Assembly (NCBI GenBank): GCA_905250115.1
Contig: CAJNOI010000022.1
Location: 434,001 to 498,000, forward strand
Length of the DNA stretch: 64,000 nucleotides
Direction of reading: 5' to 3'
Origin: Adineta steineri
Lineage: Eukaryota > Rotifera > Eurotatoria > Adinetida > Adinetidae
Shown here: positions 1 to 12,199 of the stretch, in pieces
Position numbering within the stretch: the stretch's first letter is position 1
Layout of the letters: every line of letters starts with the position of its first letter
Program-made: the position numbers and the translations under genes
Notes under the pieces: model-generated
The model's database searches: none
Seen by the model: only the letters and a program-made list of their open reading frames with translations
What the model was told of the DNA's origin: nothing

Positions 1-1052
1 GATGTACATTGAAAATTGTTATTTAAAAACAAATTTAGATTAATAAATATAGTCACTAATATTATTACATTAAACAAGTATATTTAATAGAAAATAAAGT
101 TATACTAAATAAATAGCTATTTAACAAAGCATATGCGAAGAGATTCGATGGCCATCGAGAATTAAATTGCTGCAAGAGTTTATATAGCTGATGATCAAAA
201 TAATATATTTTTGTTTGTTATTTTTCGTAGATTCTTTTAACAATGAGCTGCTATTAGAGCAAAAAATATTGAGTTATGCTTGGATGAAAACGCAAAAGAA
301 AAAGAAAAAAAATATCTAATAAAAGAACTGCCGTATAAATGTACTCGTTTTGTTTTCTTCGTACATCGGATAAGGATTCAAAAGGAAAAACAAAACTGTA
401 TGGTGTAGCATGATAAGAAAAAAACATCCAGGTATATCTCATCTGCAAGTGTATGCAATAGCACGGTTGATTGATTCACATAAATAAAAATTATTTGAGA
501 AAAAACAAGTAACTACAGTGGATATAAATACGTAAGATATCTTTTTCTCTATATGAACACAACTACCCTCAATACATTCCAGTGTTAATTTTCACGTAAC
601 TATACCTAATTATTTATATAAATGTATATCTATAAGTATATACTAAGCACTTCGAAACTATTTATGCATATTAATGTGAGGCTCGAATCTCCGTTATCAC
701 ATGTTATTTAAACTCTCCAGTACGTTCTTTCTTGAGGGAAACAGAAGAAATTTTTTTTCTTTTATCTATGTGAAGTTATTCTCAAAATAATGCTTGTTCA
801 GTATCGCTATAATAACGTTACAATATACCCTTATTGACTTTTGATATAGTGATGCAGATGTGGTACTTCTTTCTGAATTGAAATTATATGGGAATCGTTA
901 CTCTTTAGTTTAGTGTCGAGATTGAAATTGCTCATTCCTAGGAAATAATATGTATGGTTTTGGAATGAATTTCCTTCTTTCAGAAAAGAATCAGCGGATC
1001 TCTTTGATTTGTACTACGTCTTTGGTTATTTCTACAATTTTCCACATTAAAT
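1..1052. other. AT-rich intergenic and 5' flank
   Basis: I see no supportable gene here. The sequence is AT-rich with stops in all frames and only chance reading frames of about 60 codons. The last ~100 bases are the likely 5' untranslated region and promoter of the TerB-like gene that starts at 1053. Confidence 0.6.
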
Positions 1053-1667
1053 ATGAGTACTGAGCGAACAGAACGTGATCTTATTACTGGACGTTTTTGG
1101 TTTCGAGAATCATATGGATATGACCAAGAATTGCCTAAACCTGAATATGCCATTCTATTTTTAAAGACTATCTTACATATTGCTGGAGCTGATGGAACAA
1201 TTAGTGAGCCTGAACGCAATTGGGTAGTTGGATTTGCTGCTGTTTGTGGTCAGTAATATTTATCTCTTAACAAAATGAAGCATCTTAATTTGTTTGTTTC
1301 TTGAAAATATTTAGGTTTTCCACAAAATATTATTGATGAACTCAAAGTCTATCAACCAGGCGAATCTGATATTGTTGAGAAATTTTTTCAGGATATGGAT
1401 ATGGAATATGTGAAACAAGCACGTTGTAGCATTTTATACTATGGAATACGAGCAGCATCCGCTGATGGTGAACTACATGCAAAAGAACTTGAAGCTATTT
1501 ATAAGCTGGCAAAGAAAGTAAATGTTTCTGATGAACAAGTACAACAAATACGTTCATTCGTTGATGAAGAAAACCAAATTATTGAAAAACGAGCAAAAAC
1601 TATTTTCCCAGATGGTCTTGATGTTCTTTTGAAAGTTTATGATGAAAAATTTGTACAAAACAAATGA
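1053..1667 (+). CDS. TerB-like domain protein (two exons)
   Basis: The spliced protein is 182 residues. Exon 1 is 1053-1248 and exon 2 is 1315-1667, separated by a 66 bp GT-AG intron. The donor at 1249 is the one that keeps the frame (Gly codon split 1+2, reading VCGFPQN). Two helical halves each carry the TerB-type acidic motif: ADGTISEPE near residue 48 and ADGELHAKE near residue 107. Such carboxylate clusters bind metal in TerB/DjlA-type domains. TerB family proteins are linked to tellurite resistance in bacteria, but eukaryotic relatives have no settled role, so I call the fold and not the function. There is no signal peptide or membrane segment, so it is probably cytosolic. An AATAAA signal lies at about 1694, just past the stop. 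It stands alone, with no clear functional partner nearby. Confidence 0.75.
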
Positions 1668-3693
1668 TCAGTTTTGAACTCTTTATTATTATCAATAAAC
1701 TCTTTTCTTCCTCCTCATTGAAAACACTTTACTAATTTCTACTACGGGATATCTAATATCATCTATCACATTCTGCTATATTATTTTATTCTACTAATCT
1801 ACTTTTATGTATGTAATATCTCATATTAGTGTTAGATCTTAACAGTAATAAAGTTTTAATCTATTTTAAACCGTATATCTTGTGAATGTCTCAGAGATAG
1901 TTGCATTCTATGAAGTCGATATATTAAATATATACAACAGCTGCAAAATTCATAATACTATATTTCATTTATCAATTTATTCGTGCTGTACTCGTACATT
2001 CAGTATTCGAGAAATGAAGGCGTGGGTGTGTATGTAATGATCTCAAATCAACAATAATATAATTTTTAACATATTAAAATAATGAAATCAAAATTTTTGC
2101 GACATTTTTTATTTTGCTTACATCACGACTTTAGAAAATGATAAAACCTTGCTTCTTTTGTTAAAAAATACGCCATGAAACGCTATTCCAGAACTACACC
2201 AATAAATCCCTAATACCGAATTCTGATGACCTTGCTATTCTCAAAATCTAGTAGTGCATAATTGTCGGTTCGATTTTATGCTGTATCTCATTTTTGTTTT
2301 GCAAATATTCCAGCTTTCAAAAATGATTGAATGTAAATTTTTATTTTACAAGATGCAGCGATGAAAGAATTAGAGAATAACTGTAAATAAACCCATATTA
2401 ATCTAAAGTTTCGATTTTTTTAAACTCAAGAAGAGAAATTAACAAGATAGCTTTGTTATCCGTCATTTAAGAAGATTTTTCCTTGTTTTACATTTATTTT
2501 GACTTCGATGAATAATAATACTTCAAATTTGTTTTTTGAAAGATGCGCCGTTAAAAGCTCTACAAAAGTTGTGTGTCCAAATTCGCAATGAAAAACGCAA
2601 CCTTTTGGATATATTTATATTACACTGAGAAATAATAGTACCTTATATGTTGTTAATAATAAATACGAAAAACTCGTTTGAATCGGCCAATAAAGATTTT
2701 GTCATTTTCTAAAGTCGTGATGTAAGCAAAATAAAGAATGTCGCAAAGCTTTTGATTCACCCGGTATTGTAGTTCTTTCTAATAAAACTAATTGAATCGT
2801 ACTATCACTGCCTTTCTTACTAAAACATTAGTATTGATCTATTATTCGAAGACATTTGTACCTGTACTTATACAATATTATATATATATCCTATCTACTG
2901 TAGGGTAAATCATATGAAATAAAGCGAGTGTGTGTTTGCATGAGAGTCAAAAATAAATATTCAAGGTAAAAAAACGTGCGAAGCCATACAATTTGATCAA
3001 ACGATTTTTTGACTCGAGAAATCCGAATCTTATATCTATTTGGTCAGACAACTAAAAACCGTATGTTAGAGGCTCATAAGACTGCCATTGTTATATCTCT
3101 TGAAATTACATTTTAAAGTAGCGTGATTTTTATCGCAGCTTAAAACAAAATCAACAAAATCTTTCTGTGAACTTCTTATCCTCAGTCAACAATAAAATAT
3201 TATCACAAATGTTTGATTGTATGCGTTCGCTAACAAACTTTTGTCTTTATGAAGAATGGTTTCTCTGAAAATAAAAGCTTTATCATGACTCGTGAGTTTC
3301 ATATACTAATAAAACCTTATCATCAAATATCAAAGAAAAAACGTTACGACATAAGGTAGTTACTTGAACATATATCATACCTAGCATTTTATTTTTCCAA
3401 AAAACTCTTTTTCTTCTATTGTATTTAGCATATATGAAAATATTGTTTGCCTCTGGTAACAACTTTTGTCGTTAGAAAAATAAAAAGGGTCCATTACAAA
3501 TTATCAATAAATAACATATGCTAGTTTTATGTTAGCTCGAGAAAGTTGTAAAAAGTCATTTTTTTCTGAACTAAACCAACAGGAATACACGGCTGAAGAA
3601 ATCTAATTCTTTAAAATATTTTACTTGATCAAAATCTTTTACATATTAGTCATGAATAAAAACACAAATCAGGCATTAAATTCTGAAACAGTA
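1668..3693. other. Intergenic stretch with transposon relic
   Basis: This holds the 3' end of the TerB-like gene (poly(A) signals at about 1694 and 1848), an inverted-repeat element at about 2084-2766 listed separately, and AT-rich sequence with no gene I can support. The first exon of the kelch gene begins at its right edge. Confidence 0.6.
2084..2766. mobile_element. Non-autonomous DNA transposon with ~60 bp inverted ends
   Basis: The left arm (2084 to about 2147) and right arm (about 2695-2758) are inverted copies. Over about 43 bases (left 2099-2141, right 2702-2744) they differ at one position, with core GCTTACATCACGACTTTAGA. The right end continues to an outer CACCCGGTA that is not matched on the left, so the left tip may be lost. 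About 0.55 kb of AT-rich DNA lies between the arms and codes for nothing I recognise. The layout is that of a Tc1/mariner-like MITE, but I could not define a target-site duplication, so the superfamily is a guess. Confidence 0.7.
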
Positions 3694-5894
3694 ATGGCAA
3701 GGTATGTCCTTCTTTGTTTTTTCAAATGAAACAAAAAATACAGTTGTATTGTTTTCATAAAATAGTTTTATTGGGAAGAAACGGTTCGTGTGGATTATTC
3801 TTGGTATTGTAGCTGTTGTGGTCGTTGCAGCAGTTGTTATTCCAACAACTATTATTTTAACAAATAAGAAAACTACTACAACAGAAGTAACATCGACAAC
3901 AACATCAACAACAGCGTCAACAAGAAAATCAACAACAAGAGTGAGAAGAACATCAACAGCAAGCACAACAACAACAACAACGGCTAATCCTTCTATGAGA
4001 GGTGAGCAGGGATTATTTATAAAGGATTGAATAAACAAAAAATACCTTCGCCGACAAATATGATGCATTGTGCATGAATTTCTTTAATAGAAAATTCAGT
4101 ACTAAAAAACACCGATTAATGCAGAATAATCATTTTTATTTTCAGATATTTTTAAATTCTACTAGGAAAAAGAACTATATGAGTGAAGTATCATTCGTGG
4201 CCACACTGGATGGAATCACTTTGAAATAAGATTGAATTAGGCCGAATGAGCCTCCTAAGTTTTCAGGATCGGTTCCAACTATACTGAGCTTGAAGTTGAA
4301 TCAGGATAATTCATACTAAATATTTGTATTGTATAAAATATTTAGAGGATTCAAATTCAAGATTTTCTTATCCAAACCAACAGTTCTACATCGTTATGTC
4401 TGTTATGAAAGAGAATTTCCATCTAAATAAGATAGTTACATGCACTAATCTATATCTATTAATACTGAGTGGCGTACGGTATTTTTTCAAATATATGAAT
4501 GGTTTGTTTTAGATTGGGTTGAAACAGATAGTATGGCCGACTCACGAACCGTTCATACAGCATCTGTATTAAACAACGGAAAAGTATTAGTTACTGGTGG
4601 ACTGTCCGACACGATTCCTCTTAACAGCGTGGAATTATACAATCTATCAACAGCAACTTGGACACGTACTAATTCTATGATTTATAAACGATATCAACAT
4701 TCAGCATCTATATTACATAATGGAATAGTGCTAGTTACGGGTGGACAGGGCGATGGTGATTGTGTGGTTAGTTCAGAATTGTATGATCCAGAAACAGAAA
4801 TATGGACAAACACTGGTGATATGAACACTAAAAGATGTCTTCATACTGCATCGGTATTAGAAGACGGAATGGTATTAGTTACTGGTGGATTCGTTGATAG
4901 GTAATTCCGTCACATTTTTTGAAAAACGTGTATTCGTGAGAAAACTAACTGTGGAGCGCGAGAAAATAGAATTAGAAGTTTGTCAGAAAATTGGGTTTAT
5001 CTTCAGAAAAGTTTTTGGTGCACACCTAATATAAACATAAATGAATGGAATCAATAGCAAAGAATACATTTCTCATCTCTATAAACTACATATACCAGTA
5101 CTTTTACATAAATTAAAGTACATTGAGTTGTTTCTTAAATCTATCTATATCCTGAAATCTATTATACGAAAGAAGATTTTTCTAGTTACCATCGATGATT
5201 TTTAAAAGATACTATATCTAATTGAGTAATTAGAATCAAAAAGAAATTCTATTCAAAATGTCATTCCAAACTCAGTGAAGTTCTTTTTTGTAGCATTGAC
5301 CATAATAGTGCTGAATTATATGATCCATCGACTGGAAATTGGACACCAACTGGTAATATGATGCATGCACGACGATGGCACCAAGCATCTATATTAAATG
5401 ATGGAAAAATATTAGTAACTGGTGGGGAAAATGACAAGGGAATGACGAATACTGCTGAATTATATGATCCATTAACAAAATCATGGACAACTACTGGCAG
5501 TATGCATGATGCACGAGTATGCCACACAGCATCCCTCTTACCTAATGGAAACGTGTTAGTTGTGAGTGGAGACAGAGATGATTACCTTGCAGAGTTATAT
5601 GATCCTATAACAGGAAATTGGGCAACTACCGGATCTTTACATATACCAAGAACTGGTCATGCAGCATCCGTTTTGACCAATGGAGATGTATTAGTGTCTG
5701 GTGGACGCACACCTGGTGCTTATGACATTAAAAGTTCAGAGATCTATGATCTATTAACAGAGACATGGTCTATGACTGATGATATGGACTGTGAGAGATA
5801 TCAACATCAGTCATCTGTTTTACCAAATGGAACAGTATTAGTTACTGGCGCAACCAACCGAATAACAACGACATGTAATGCAGAACTATATTAA
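3694..5894 (+). CDS. Type II membrane protein with Thr-rich stalk and seven-blade kelch domain
   Basis: Four exons (3694-3701, 3766-4001, 4513-4900, 5294-5894) splice in frame to 410 residues. Exon 1 is only ATGGCAAG and joins to give [13 protein letters not shown] short basic cytosolic tail is followed by one hydrophobic helix ([16 protein letters not shown], about residues 13-30), then a Thr/Ser-rich stalk of about 50 residues likely to be O-glycosylated. Seven kelch/galactose-oxidase-type repeats follow. Each has an (R)xxHxASxLxxGxVLVTGG strand and an AELYDPxTxxWTxTGxM strand. The leading W-V-E-T-D-S-M strand probably closes the last blade. The architecture predicts a single-pass protein with its propeller outside the cell or in the lumen. 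No catalytic Tyr-Cys pair of galactose oxidase is evident, so I infer binding and not oxidation. Introns 2 and 3 (511 and 393 bp) are long for this window and could hide a further small exon. Confidence 0.8.
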
Positions 5895-7407
5895 CTCCCC
5901 ATGGTCGGGTGACATATATATATATATATATACGTCCAGCTTCGAATTAACTCATCATTCATTTGCGTATACATTTTTTGATGTTGTTATGATCTGTGCT
6001 AGTACATAGATTGTTACACTGCTATTCGTAATGTGATCTCGTTCGCCTTCTTCTTTCTGTGCTTGTAACCATTACGCATGATCTTTTCTCTTACATTATG
6101 TATCACTTATCTTCGTATGCATTCTCTTTTTCATCACGGATTCGTTTTTTTCCTAATACATGCTTGTTCTGTTGAGTTCACATATATATAAATATATTCT
6201 CATTCATTTTTATTTTATTCCTTTCTTTCTTTATTCGGTGGTAGTCAATTGCGACTTCTAAATAAAGAACGTAATAGTACTTATGACTAACAGCTTATAC
6301 TTATTTCTTTCTTTTGTAAACCAAATGGTAACAGCCACAAAACGCAACAGCAATGAAACTGGAAGTGAAAGCAACTGTAGTAACTCTGTTGCTAATGATA
6401 ACATGAAAAATCCGGATGATGAAAATACATCTTTAGTTTACGCTTCCAACCGCATCATATACTTGAAAACGGTTCGACTGGTCAGAAATCTTGATTGTAC
6501 CGGTGTAAAAACGCTATATTTCATACATCAATTAAACAATCAAATACATTTGAGGAAGATATACACCATGAAACTCATATGATGCTTGAAAGTTTCTCAT
6601 AGTAAAGGCTCCTATACTTCCATCCAACGAAAAACAATAGAATCTGTGGTATTGATGAGTTCTGTCGGATCTGATTCCCAACATTCTGTTGAATTATCGG
6701 TGTCGAGGTTGTTGTTAGGATCACTACGTTTTTTCGATCTATTTTTACATCGAAACGGGACACACATAGAGAATATCATAAGCCTCGAGAAGATAGTGCA
6801 TTCACATAAGATAGTATTTCTAAATCTGGGGATATTATGAACTAATCGAAGAATAAGATCATAACAGTTATTAAAAGTCAACATTCAGCATTGACGTCGA
6901 CATCGACAACTTTTTATTTTCACAGTTTATTTATATTTTAGATATCAATCTTTTCCTCACCAACAAAACATTCATAAAGAAAAAGACTGAAAATAGTTTG
7001 TATGTTTGATTTTAATCAACAAATATATGATGAATCGCAAAAGTACCTAAACATTGACAAAGTTATTTCTATTTTATTCAAAATTAAACTAAATAGTTTA
7101 AAATATTTTCGATATATATAAATGTGTGATTACTATTGATATATATATCTGAAGATATTTTAGTAACATGATACAAGCATCTTTCTAATTAATTGAAAAC
7201 TAAAACTAATTTATTGAAAAAAAGGTTTTAAAATAGTGTAGATTAAACTACTTTAGTTATGCATATAATATTAAATGAAAAATGTTCGATAATTCTAATA
7301 GATAAAATGAATTTATTCAGATCCAGTAAACATATTGGCAAGTTCTTTGTTTCTTTTACATCTAAAAGAAAATTCTTCTTAAAAAGAAAAGATCAATCTC
7401 TACTTTC
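5895..7407. other. Intergenic stretch with (TA)n tract
   Basis: A short TA microsatellite lies at about 5914-5931, right after the kelch gene stop. Between 6283 and 6884 there are overlapping frames of 80-100 codons on both strands (for example + 6283-6582 and - 6612-6884). I find no domain, splice support or family resemblance, so I do not call a gene. The rest is AT-rich. Confidence 0.5.
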
Positions 7408-8294
7408 TTACCCTTGTACAAATTGTTCTTTATTTAATTTTTGTGTTTTATTAAGTTTAAGTTCTTGAAAAATACTTTCAGCAACTTCATTTTGATCGAT
7501 TGTTGCTGCTTCTTCTTGACCAACTGCCAATATCGTCTTCAAAAAAAACAAAGCATCGTACTATTTACTTTATTTTTTATTTTAATCAAAAGATCATACC
7601 GCTTTTTCCAAATAACTTTTCAATTCATCAAAGCTAAGTTGTCCATCACCTGAAACATCCATTCTAAAAATCAAATATTGATCTATTCAATTTCTCCATA
7701 GATTTTGCAAAGAAACCTTACACTTCGAATGAGAAATTCAGTATACTATCTAAATCAGTTTTATTTTGTGCCATAATGGCGAAAGTAAATTCAGTAAAAT
7801 TAATTGAACCATCATGATTAGCATCAAATGCAGCAAATGTATTACTAAAAATAATCATGAAAAAAAATATAACAAATATCTAAAGGCATACTCAGCTAAG
7901 ATTCCAGCTTTATCATCAGATCCAACAGATTTTTTATAATATTTACGAAATTCTTCTTTAGTTATTTTTCCATCACTTCCACCTCCTTTATTGAATTCCT
8001 TAGAAAAAGAAAAAAAAACATGAATAGAACTTTTTTTTTAAATATTTAATTAATTATCTTACATCAAACATTTCTCGAATTTCTAAATACAAAGAAAAAG
8101 CAAACTTGTTACATATGATGATTATGTTTTATACTTTCTCTTACCTTGATCACTAAGCTTTGTACTAGCTTTAAGTGCAGCTATTTCTAACATAACAGAT
8201 TATTTTTATATATTAATCATAAGAAATTAATAGAATAAATCTAACCTCCATCACCTAATGCTGCTGCACGGCCTTTTGATGCGTCGTTACCCAT
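7408..8294 (-). CDS. Neuronal-calcium-sensor-like EF-hand protein, N-myristoylated
   Basis: Seven exons on the minus strand (8294-8246, 8186-8145, 8082-8063, 7998-7892, 7844-7722, 7663-7600, 7536-7408) splice in frame to 177 residues. The protein starts MGNDASK, a good N-myristoylation signal (Gly2, Ser6, Lys7), as in the recoverin/frequenin/NCS family, which is typically ~190 residues. EF-hand 2 (DANHDGSINFTE) and EF-hand 3 (DVSGDGQLSFDE) have complete 12-residue calcium loops. The first (around NKGGGSDGKITKEE) and last (KLNKTQKLNKEQ) are degenerate. It is probably a calcium sensor that docks to membranes. Exon 3 is a 20 bp microexon coding for part of EIREMFD, and all introns are short (40-95 bp). 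The exact NCS subfamily cannot be told by eye. Confidence 0.8.
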
Positions 8295-9063
8295 AATTTT
8301 GTTGTCTTGAATAAAATAATTTTTAACAAGAAATTGATGATATTTATAGGAGAAAAGTAAAACAAAAATAATGTCATTCTGCTCTGATGAATAGATAAAT
8401 AAGAAAATGCTCTAGGCAAATTTGATATATTCTGGAATGTTACTTTGTATGTCCAATTGATATTATTATAGTGAGACATATTTACTTAAAAATAAATAAA
8501 AAGAAAAGATCAAATGACTTTGATTGATAGAAACAGATGAGAGTGAAAAATCGTTCTTCCTCATGCAATAAAATATAATGTAGAAACTAATTGTATATCT
8601 GTTTTTTCAAAATAGCATCATTACAGTGAAAATTTCATTTGTAATCTATTCAATTAATCAGACATTGATGATACAAATCAATTTATTTTATAGGTAAATT
8701 ATAACATACAAACAGAAATTAAATCAATAATCGATATTTGAATAGATTTTTTTTCTAGGCACAAGAAAAGTTGAATGAAATGATAATCCTTATTTCTTTG
8801 AGTTATGATAAAGATATTCAACTTGTCAAATCGAATTTGGATTTATTGTCTATCAGGATATTTCGATCATTTATAAATAATAGAAAAGAAGAGAGATTCT
8901 TTTTCATTTGAAAATGATTAATAATGATAAATAAGATTTATTATTTTATTTTTATTCTTTTTATATAATAAATGCTGGTGATCATATTGGAATTTGTGAA
9001 TTTCTTTGATCAACATGTTGGCAACTTCGACGATGCGATTCATTGAATGATACTTATGATCAA
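8295..9063. other. Intergenic region between two minus-strand genes
   Basis: This holds the 5' flank of the calcium-sensor gene and the 3' flank of the esterase gene. It is AT-rich, and I see no gene or repeat in it. Confidence 0.5.
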
Positions 9064-10191
9064 TTAGGTAGTCTTCAGTTGATGAACAAGCCACTGAGCA
9101 GCTTCATCCAAGGCTCTATTGCTAATTGCTGCAATTTTAACAGCTTCGAGAAAACTATGTGTTGCTCCAGTATATACATGCTCTTCGACCATCACATTGG
9201 CATCACGCAATGCTTTTGCCATGGCTCGATTTTCATCGGCAAGAATATCGCATTCGGTAATGACAAGAAAACTTGGTGGAAGACCATGAAGATCAGCATG
9301 AAGAGGACACACCAATGGATCTTCAAAATCTTGCTCATCGCGTATATAGTTGTTCCAGAAATAATGCATCTCGGCAACTGTGACTCGATATTTAGGACCA
9401 TCATAACGCTTGTACGAATTCAATTCAGGTCTAACACGGTCATAGACACCATAATTAAGTAGTTGAGCTGTTAAAACTGGTTCGTTTAAGGTACGTAAGC
9501 GTATATTTGTTGCAACAGCGAGATTTGCACCGACCGAATCACCGCCGATTGCTATTCGATGTAAATCAATTCCTAATTCTGTAGAATTTTGATTTCTCAA
9601 CCATTGAACTACTGAAACGATTTCTTTAATAGCCCTTGGATATTTTACTTCAGGAGAAAGACTGTAATCTACACCTATAACGGCAATCGTGGCTCGACCT
9701 GCATATTCTCGCATAAGCCGATCATGTGTATCAAGACTAAAGATTGTCCAGCCACCTCCATGAATATAAATGAGTGCTGGAAGGATTTGAGTATTGTCTG
9801 GATAGTAGATACGAATGCGAACTGAATAATTACCAACATATTGTTCTCTTGTTCGTATCATTGTCGGTCCACCTTCAGTCCAAGGTGCACGAACAATCGC
9901 TGTTACTCGTCGAAGATCATCAGCTGACAAAGGATCAAAACTAGGTTGACACGCGTACGCTTCTGCCATCAAATCTTGACATTGTCGAAGATCACCGTCT
10001 ACATCATCGTCAGTCATACTGGTAGAAATATGGCGAACATCTATTTTTTTATTATTCTTCTTTCCTTTACTTCGTTTTTTATTCACATAGACGGTTACAA
10101 TGATAGGACGTAGTCTACGCGATTGAGATAAAAGACGAACACGTGTCGAGCTCTTTCTAAATATGTTATCGAAGGTACAAAAATATACCAT
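9064..10191 (-). CDS. HSL-family alpha/beta-hydrolase (acetyl-esterase type), intronless
   Basis: A single open frame of 375 residues. The oxyanion-hole motif HGGGW is at residues 144-148, the nucleophile elbow GDSVG holds Ser219, and the acid and base are Asp315 (CDILADE) and His345 (ATHSF). The DPLVCPLHADLHGLPPSFLV segment is typical of the hormone-sensitive-lipase/Aes esterase group. It should hydrolyse short-chain carboxylic esters; the substrate is unknown. The first ~58 residues are basic and low-complexity and match no hydrolase part. The internal Met59 (codon at 10017, MTDDDVDGD) is an equally good start and gives 317 residues, the usual length for bacterial Aes-like enzymes. If the longer form is made, the N-terminus could be a mitochondrial presequence. 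Lack of introns among intron-rich neighbours, together with bacterial-type motifs, suggests horizontal origin, but that is inference. Confidence 0.85.
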   Translation of the reverse strand: MVYFCTFDNIFRKSSTRVRLLSQSRRLRPIIVTVYVNKKRSKGKKNNKKIDVRHISTSMTDDDVDGDLRQCQDLMAEAYACQPSFDPLSADDLRRVTAIVRAPWTEGGPTMIRTREQYVGNYSVRIRIYYPDNTQILPALIYIHGGGWTIFSLDTHDRLMREYAGRATIAVIGVDYSLSPEVKYPRAIKEIVSVVQWLRNQNSTELGIDLHRIAIGGDSVGANLAVATNIRLRTLNEPVLTAQLLNYGVYDRVRPELNSYKRYDGPKYRVTVAEMHYFWNNYIRDEQDFEDPLVCPLHADLHGLPPSFLVITECDILADENRAMAKALRDANVMVEEHVYTGATHSFLEAVKIAAISNRALDEAAQWLVHQLKTT

Positions 10192-10429
10192 GGTGGTGTA
10201 GTTGTAATTGAGACTAGTCCTCCTCTACGATCACATCCATTAGCTCTATTGATTTTGATGCAACCGCATCTTCACAATATTTACCTAGATGAAAACCTTT
10301 ATCAAGTCTATTTATATCAATACCTATATTATAGATCGTGAACACTATTTAATATTTCTATATTGTTCATTTCATTTTTTTATAAAATATTTTCATAAAC
10401 TAAGTTCTTTGTGAACGCTTCTTTTCATA
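10192..10429. other. Esterase 5' flank
   Basis: AT-rich spacer between the esterase start and the recognisable end of the decayed PPR gene. It probably holds the esterase promoter; no motif is certain. Confidence 0.4.
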
Positions 10430-12199
10430 TAAGTATATGAAAAATTCAATCAATTCATTTATGTGATTAATATTTGATATATGTGAAAGTAAAGATTCAG
10501 TAAAAGATAAATCAAGAATTGTTATGGGATCATCATCACTTATATTAATATATTCATTTCCTTTCATATATGGATAAACAATAAAAATGTAATTTAATCA
10601 ATTATTTGATTTTGTATTAATTAAATATAAAGCTTTTCTATTTGTTGTTAACAAAATTAGAATTTCATTAATTTGATTTAAATTGACATTTGAAGAATTT
10701 TCGATTAAAAACATGAGTATTAGATCACATATTAATGAACATGGTGCAAATCAAAAATAATTTTCTAGTGGATTTAAATTTGAAAAAAATTAATTGATCA
10801 AGTTTCTTAATTCGAAATAATAAATCTGAATATAAACGATTTCGATAAAGAATAGTAATTGATTGATCATTCATATTATCTTCAATATATTCAACAATTA
10901 ATAAAAGATGTACAATATGTAAAATATCTTAAATTTGAAATCTTCGTAAATGATCGAAAATTAAAGATGAAAGTTTATAATTTGATAAATATTTCAATGT
11001 ATTAAATATCGATTTTTATATATTAATATCATTGATATTTAAGAGTTTTTCTAAAAATATTCAATTATTTCATTATCTAATCTTCCAGTAATAACAACTA
11101 AATTATGAAATATTTTAATCGTATGTTCAATATTTGTTTGATCATTGACTTTGAGATTATTTGTTAAATGATCATTTATTGTTTTGAGTAATTGTTGACC
11201 ATTTTGAACACCTTTAAGAAGAATTGAATATGAATTATCTTCTAAATTTATTAAAATATTTTGTATTATAAACTCTTGATTCATTTTTGAAATAATATTT
11301 ATCACGTGAATTTTATCTAAATCATCTTGTTTTAATAAACAATTATATAAATTTATCGATTTCGATGATATTTTTTGATCGTTTTCAATTGACCGTTCCA
11401 TAATATTGAGAATTGTTTTATTCCATTGATAAGTTCGAATACATTCAAATGATTTTAAAATATTATTTGATAATCGACGACCTTTTTTAACAAAAATCAA
11501 GCATTGATTAATAATTGAAGATTTCATTTCAATTGTTAAATGAGAATTTTGTAATTGTTTTGTATTTATTTCGAATTGAATTCATATTAATATATTAATT
11601 GATTCAATTTTATTATATTGAATTATTTCTTCTACATAATAAATAACTTGATCTATTAATGATGAATCTTTAGATTTTGATATAGAATTAATTAAAATAT
11701 GTAAAGACACATAAGAAAAAGAGATTTGATTTTTAATTAATTGTTCAATAAAGTTTAAAATCAATAATTGAATGAATGTGTGATGGATTGAGAAGTTGAG
11801 CTATATTTCGGAATATTTAAATAAGAATGATTCTTAATTGAATTGATGAGTCATTTGAAATTAAGGAAGATTTTAATAAATTAATAATAAATATTGATTA
11901 TGATCATCAATCGTCATTGATAAGAATTCTTTTGTAGCTTGATAACTCGAATCTACTTTTTTCGATCATTCAAGAATTATGGTGAACCAATGAGTAATAT
12001 TTAAAAAATTTCATAGTTATGTGTACCAGAACGTATGAATAAAAAGGAGACGATGACTAGAACCTGTATTATTACATAAGAGAATAAAGGAAATATTTTC
12101 TGATCTAAGAACTTTTGCATTTCTTTCAATATTAAAAGATGGTTTGGTAGTATATTTTGTACATAAAATCCTGCTCGGAATAAGAAAATGATGTGCCAC
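10430..12199 (-). pseudogene. Decayed PPR (pentatricopeptide-repeat) gene
   Basis: On the minus strand, coding-like blocks in shifting frames are separated by stops: 12199-12017 (possible N-terminus with SRILCTKYTTKPSFNIER), 11764-11582, 11527-11051, and weaker blocks down to about 10430. The best block contains SYSILLKGVQNGQQLLKTIN and LYNCLLKQDDLDKIHVI, which resemble the PPR patterns YxxLLKAC..G..IHxHL and MYxKCGxLDxAxxxF. PPR proteins bind organellar RNA, and plant-type PPR-DYW genes are known in bdelloids. There are too many stops and frameshifts for a working gene. The family call rests on short motif likeness only; no DYW domain is visible. Confidence 0.5.

Noticed and set aside
3676-4068. 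Valine-rich 130-codon frame on the minus strand.
   Set aside because: It is the antisense of the Thr/Ala-rich stalk and helix of the kelch protein.
6283-6884. Overlapping frames of 80-100 codons on both strands.
   Set aside because: No family motif, no clear splice partners, and both strands open equally; not enough to call a gene.
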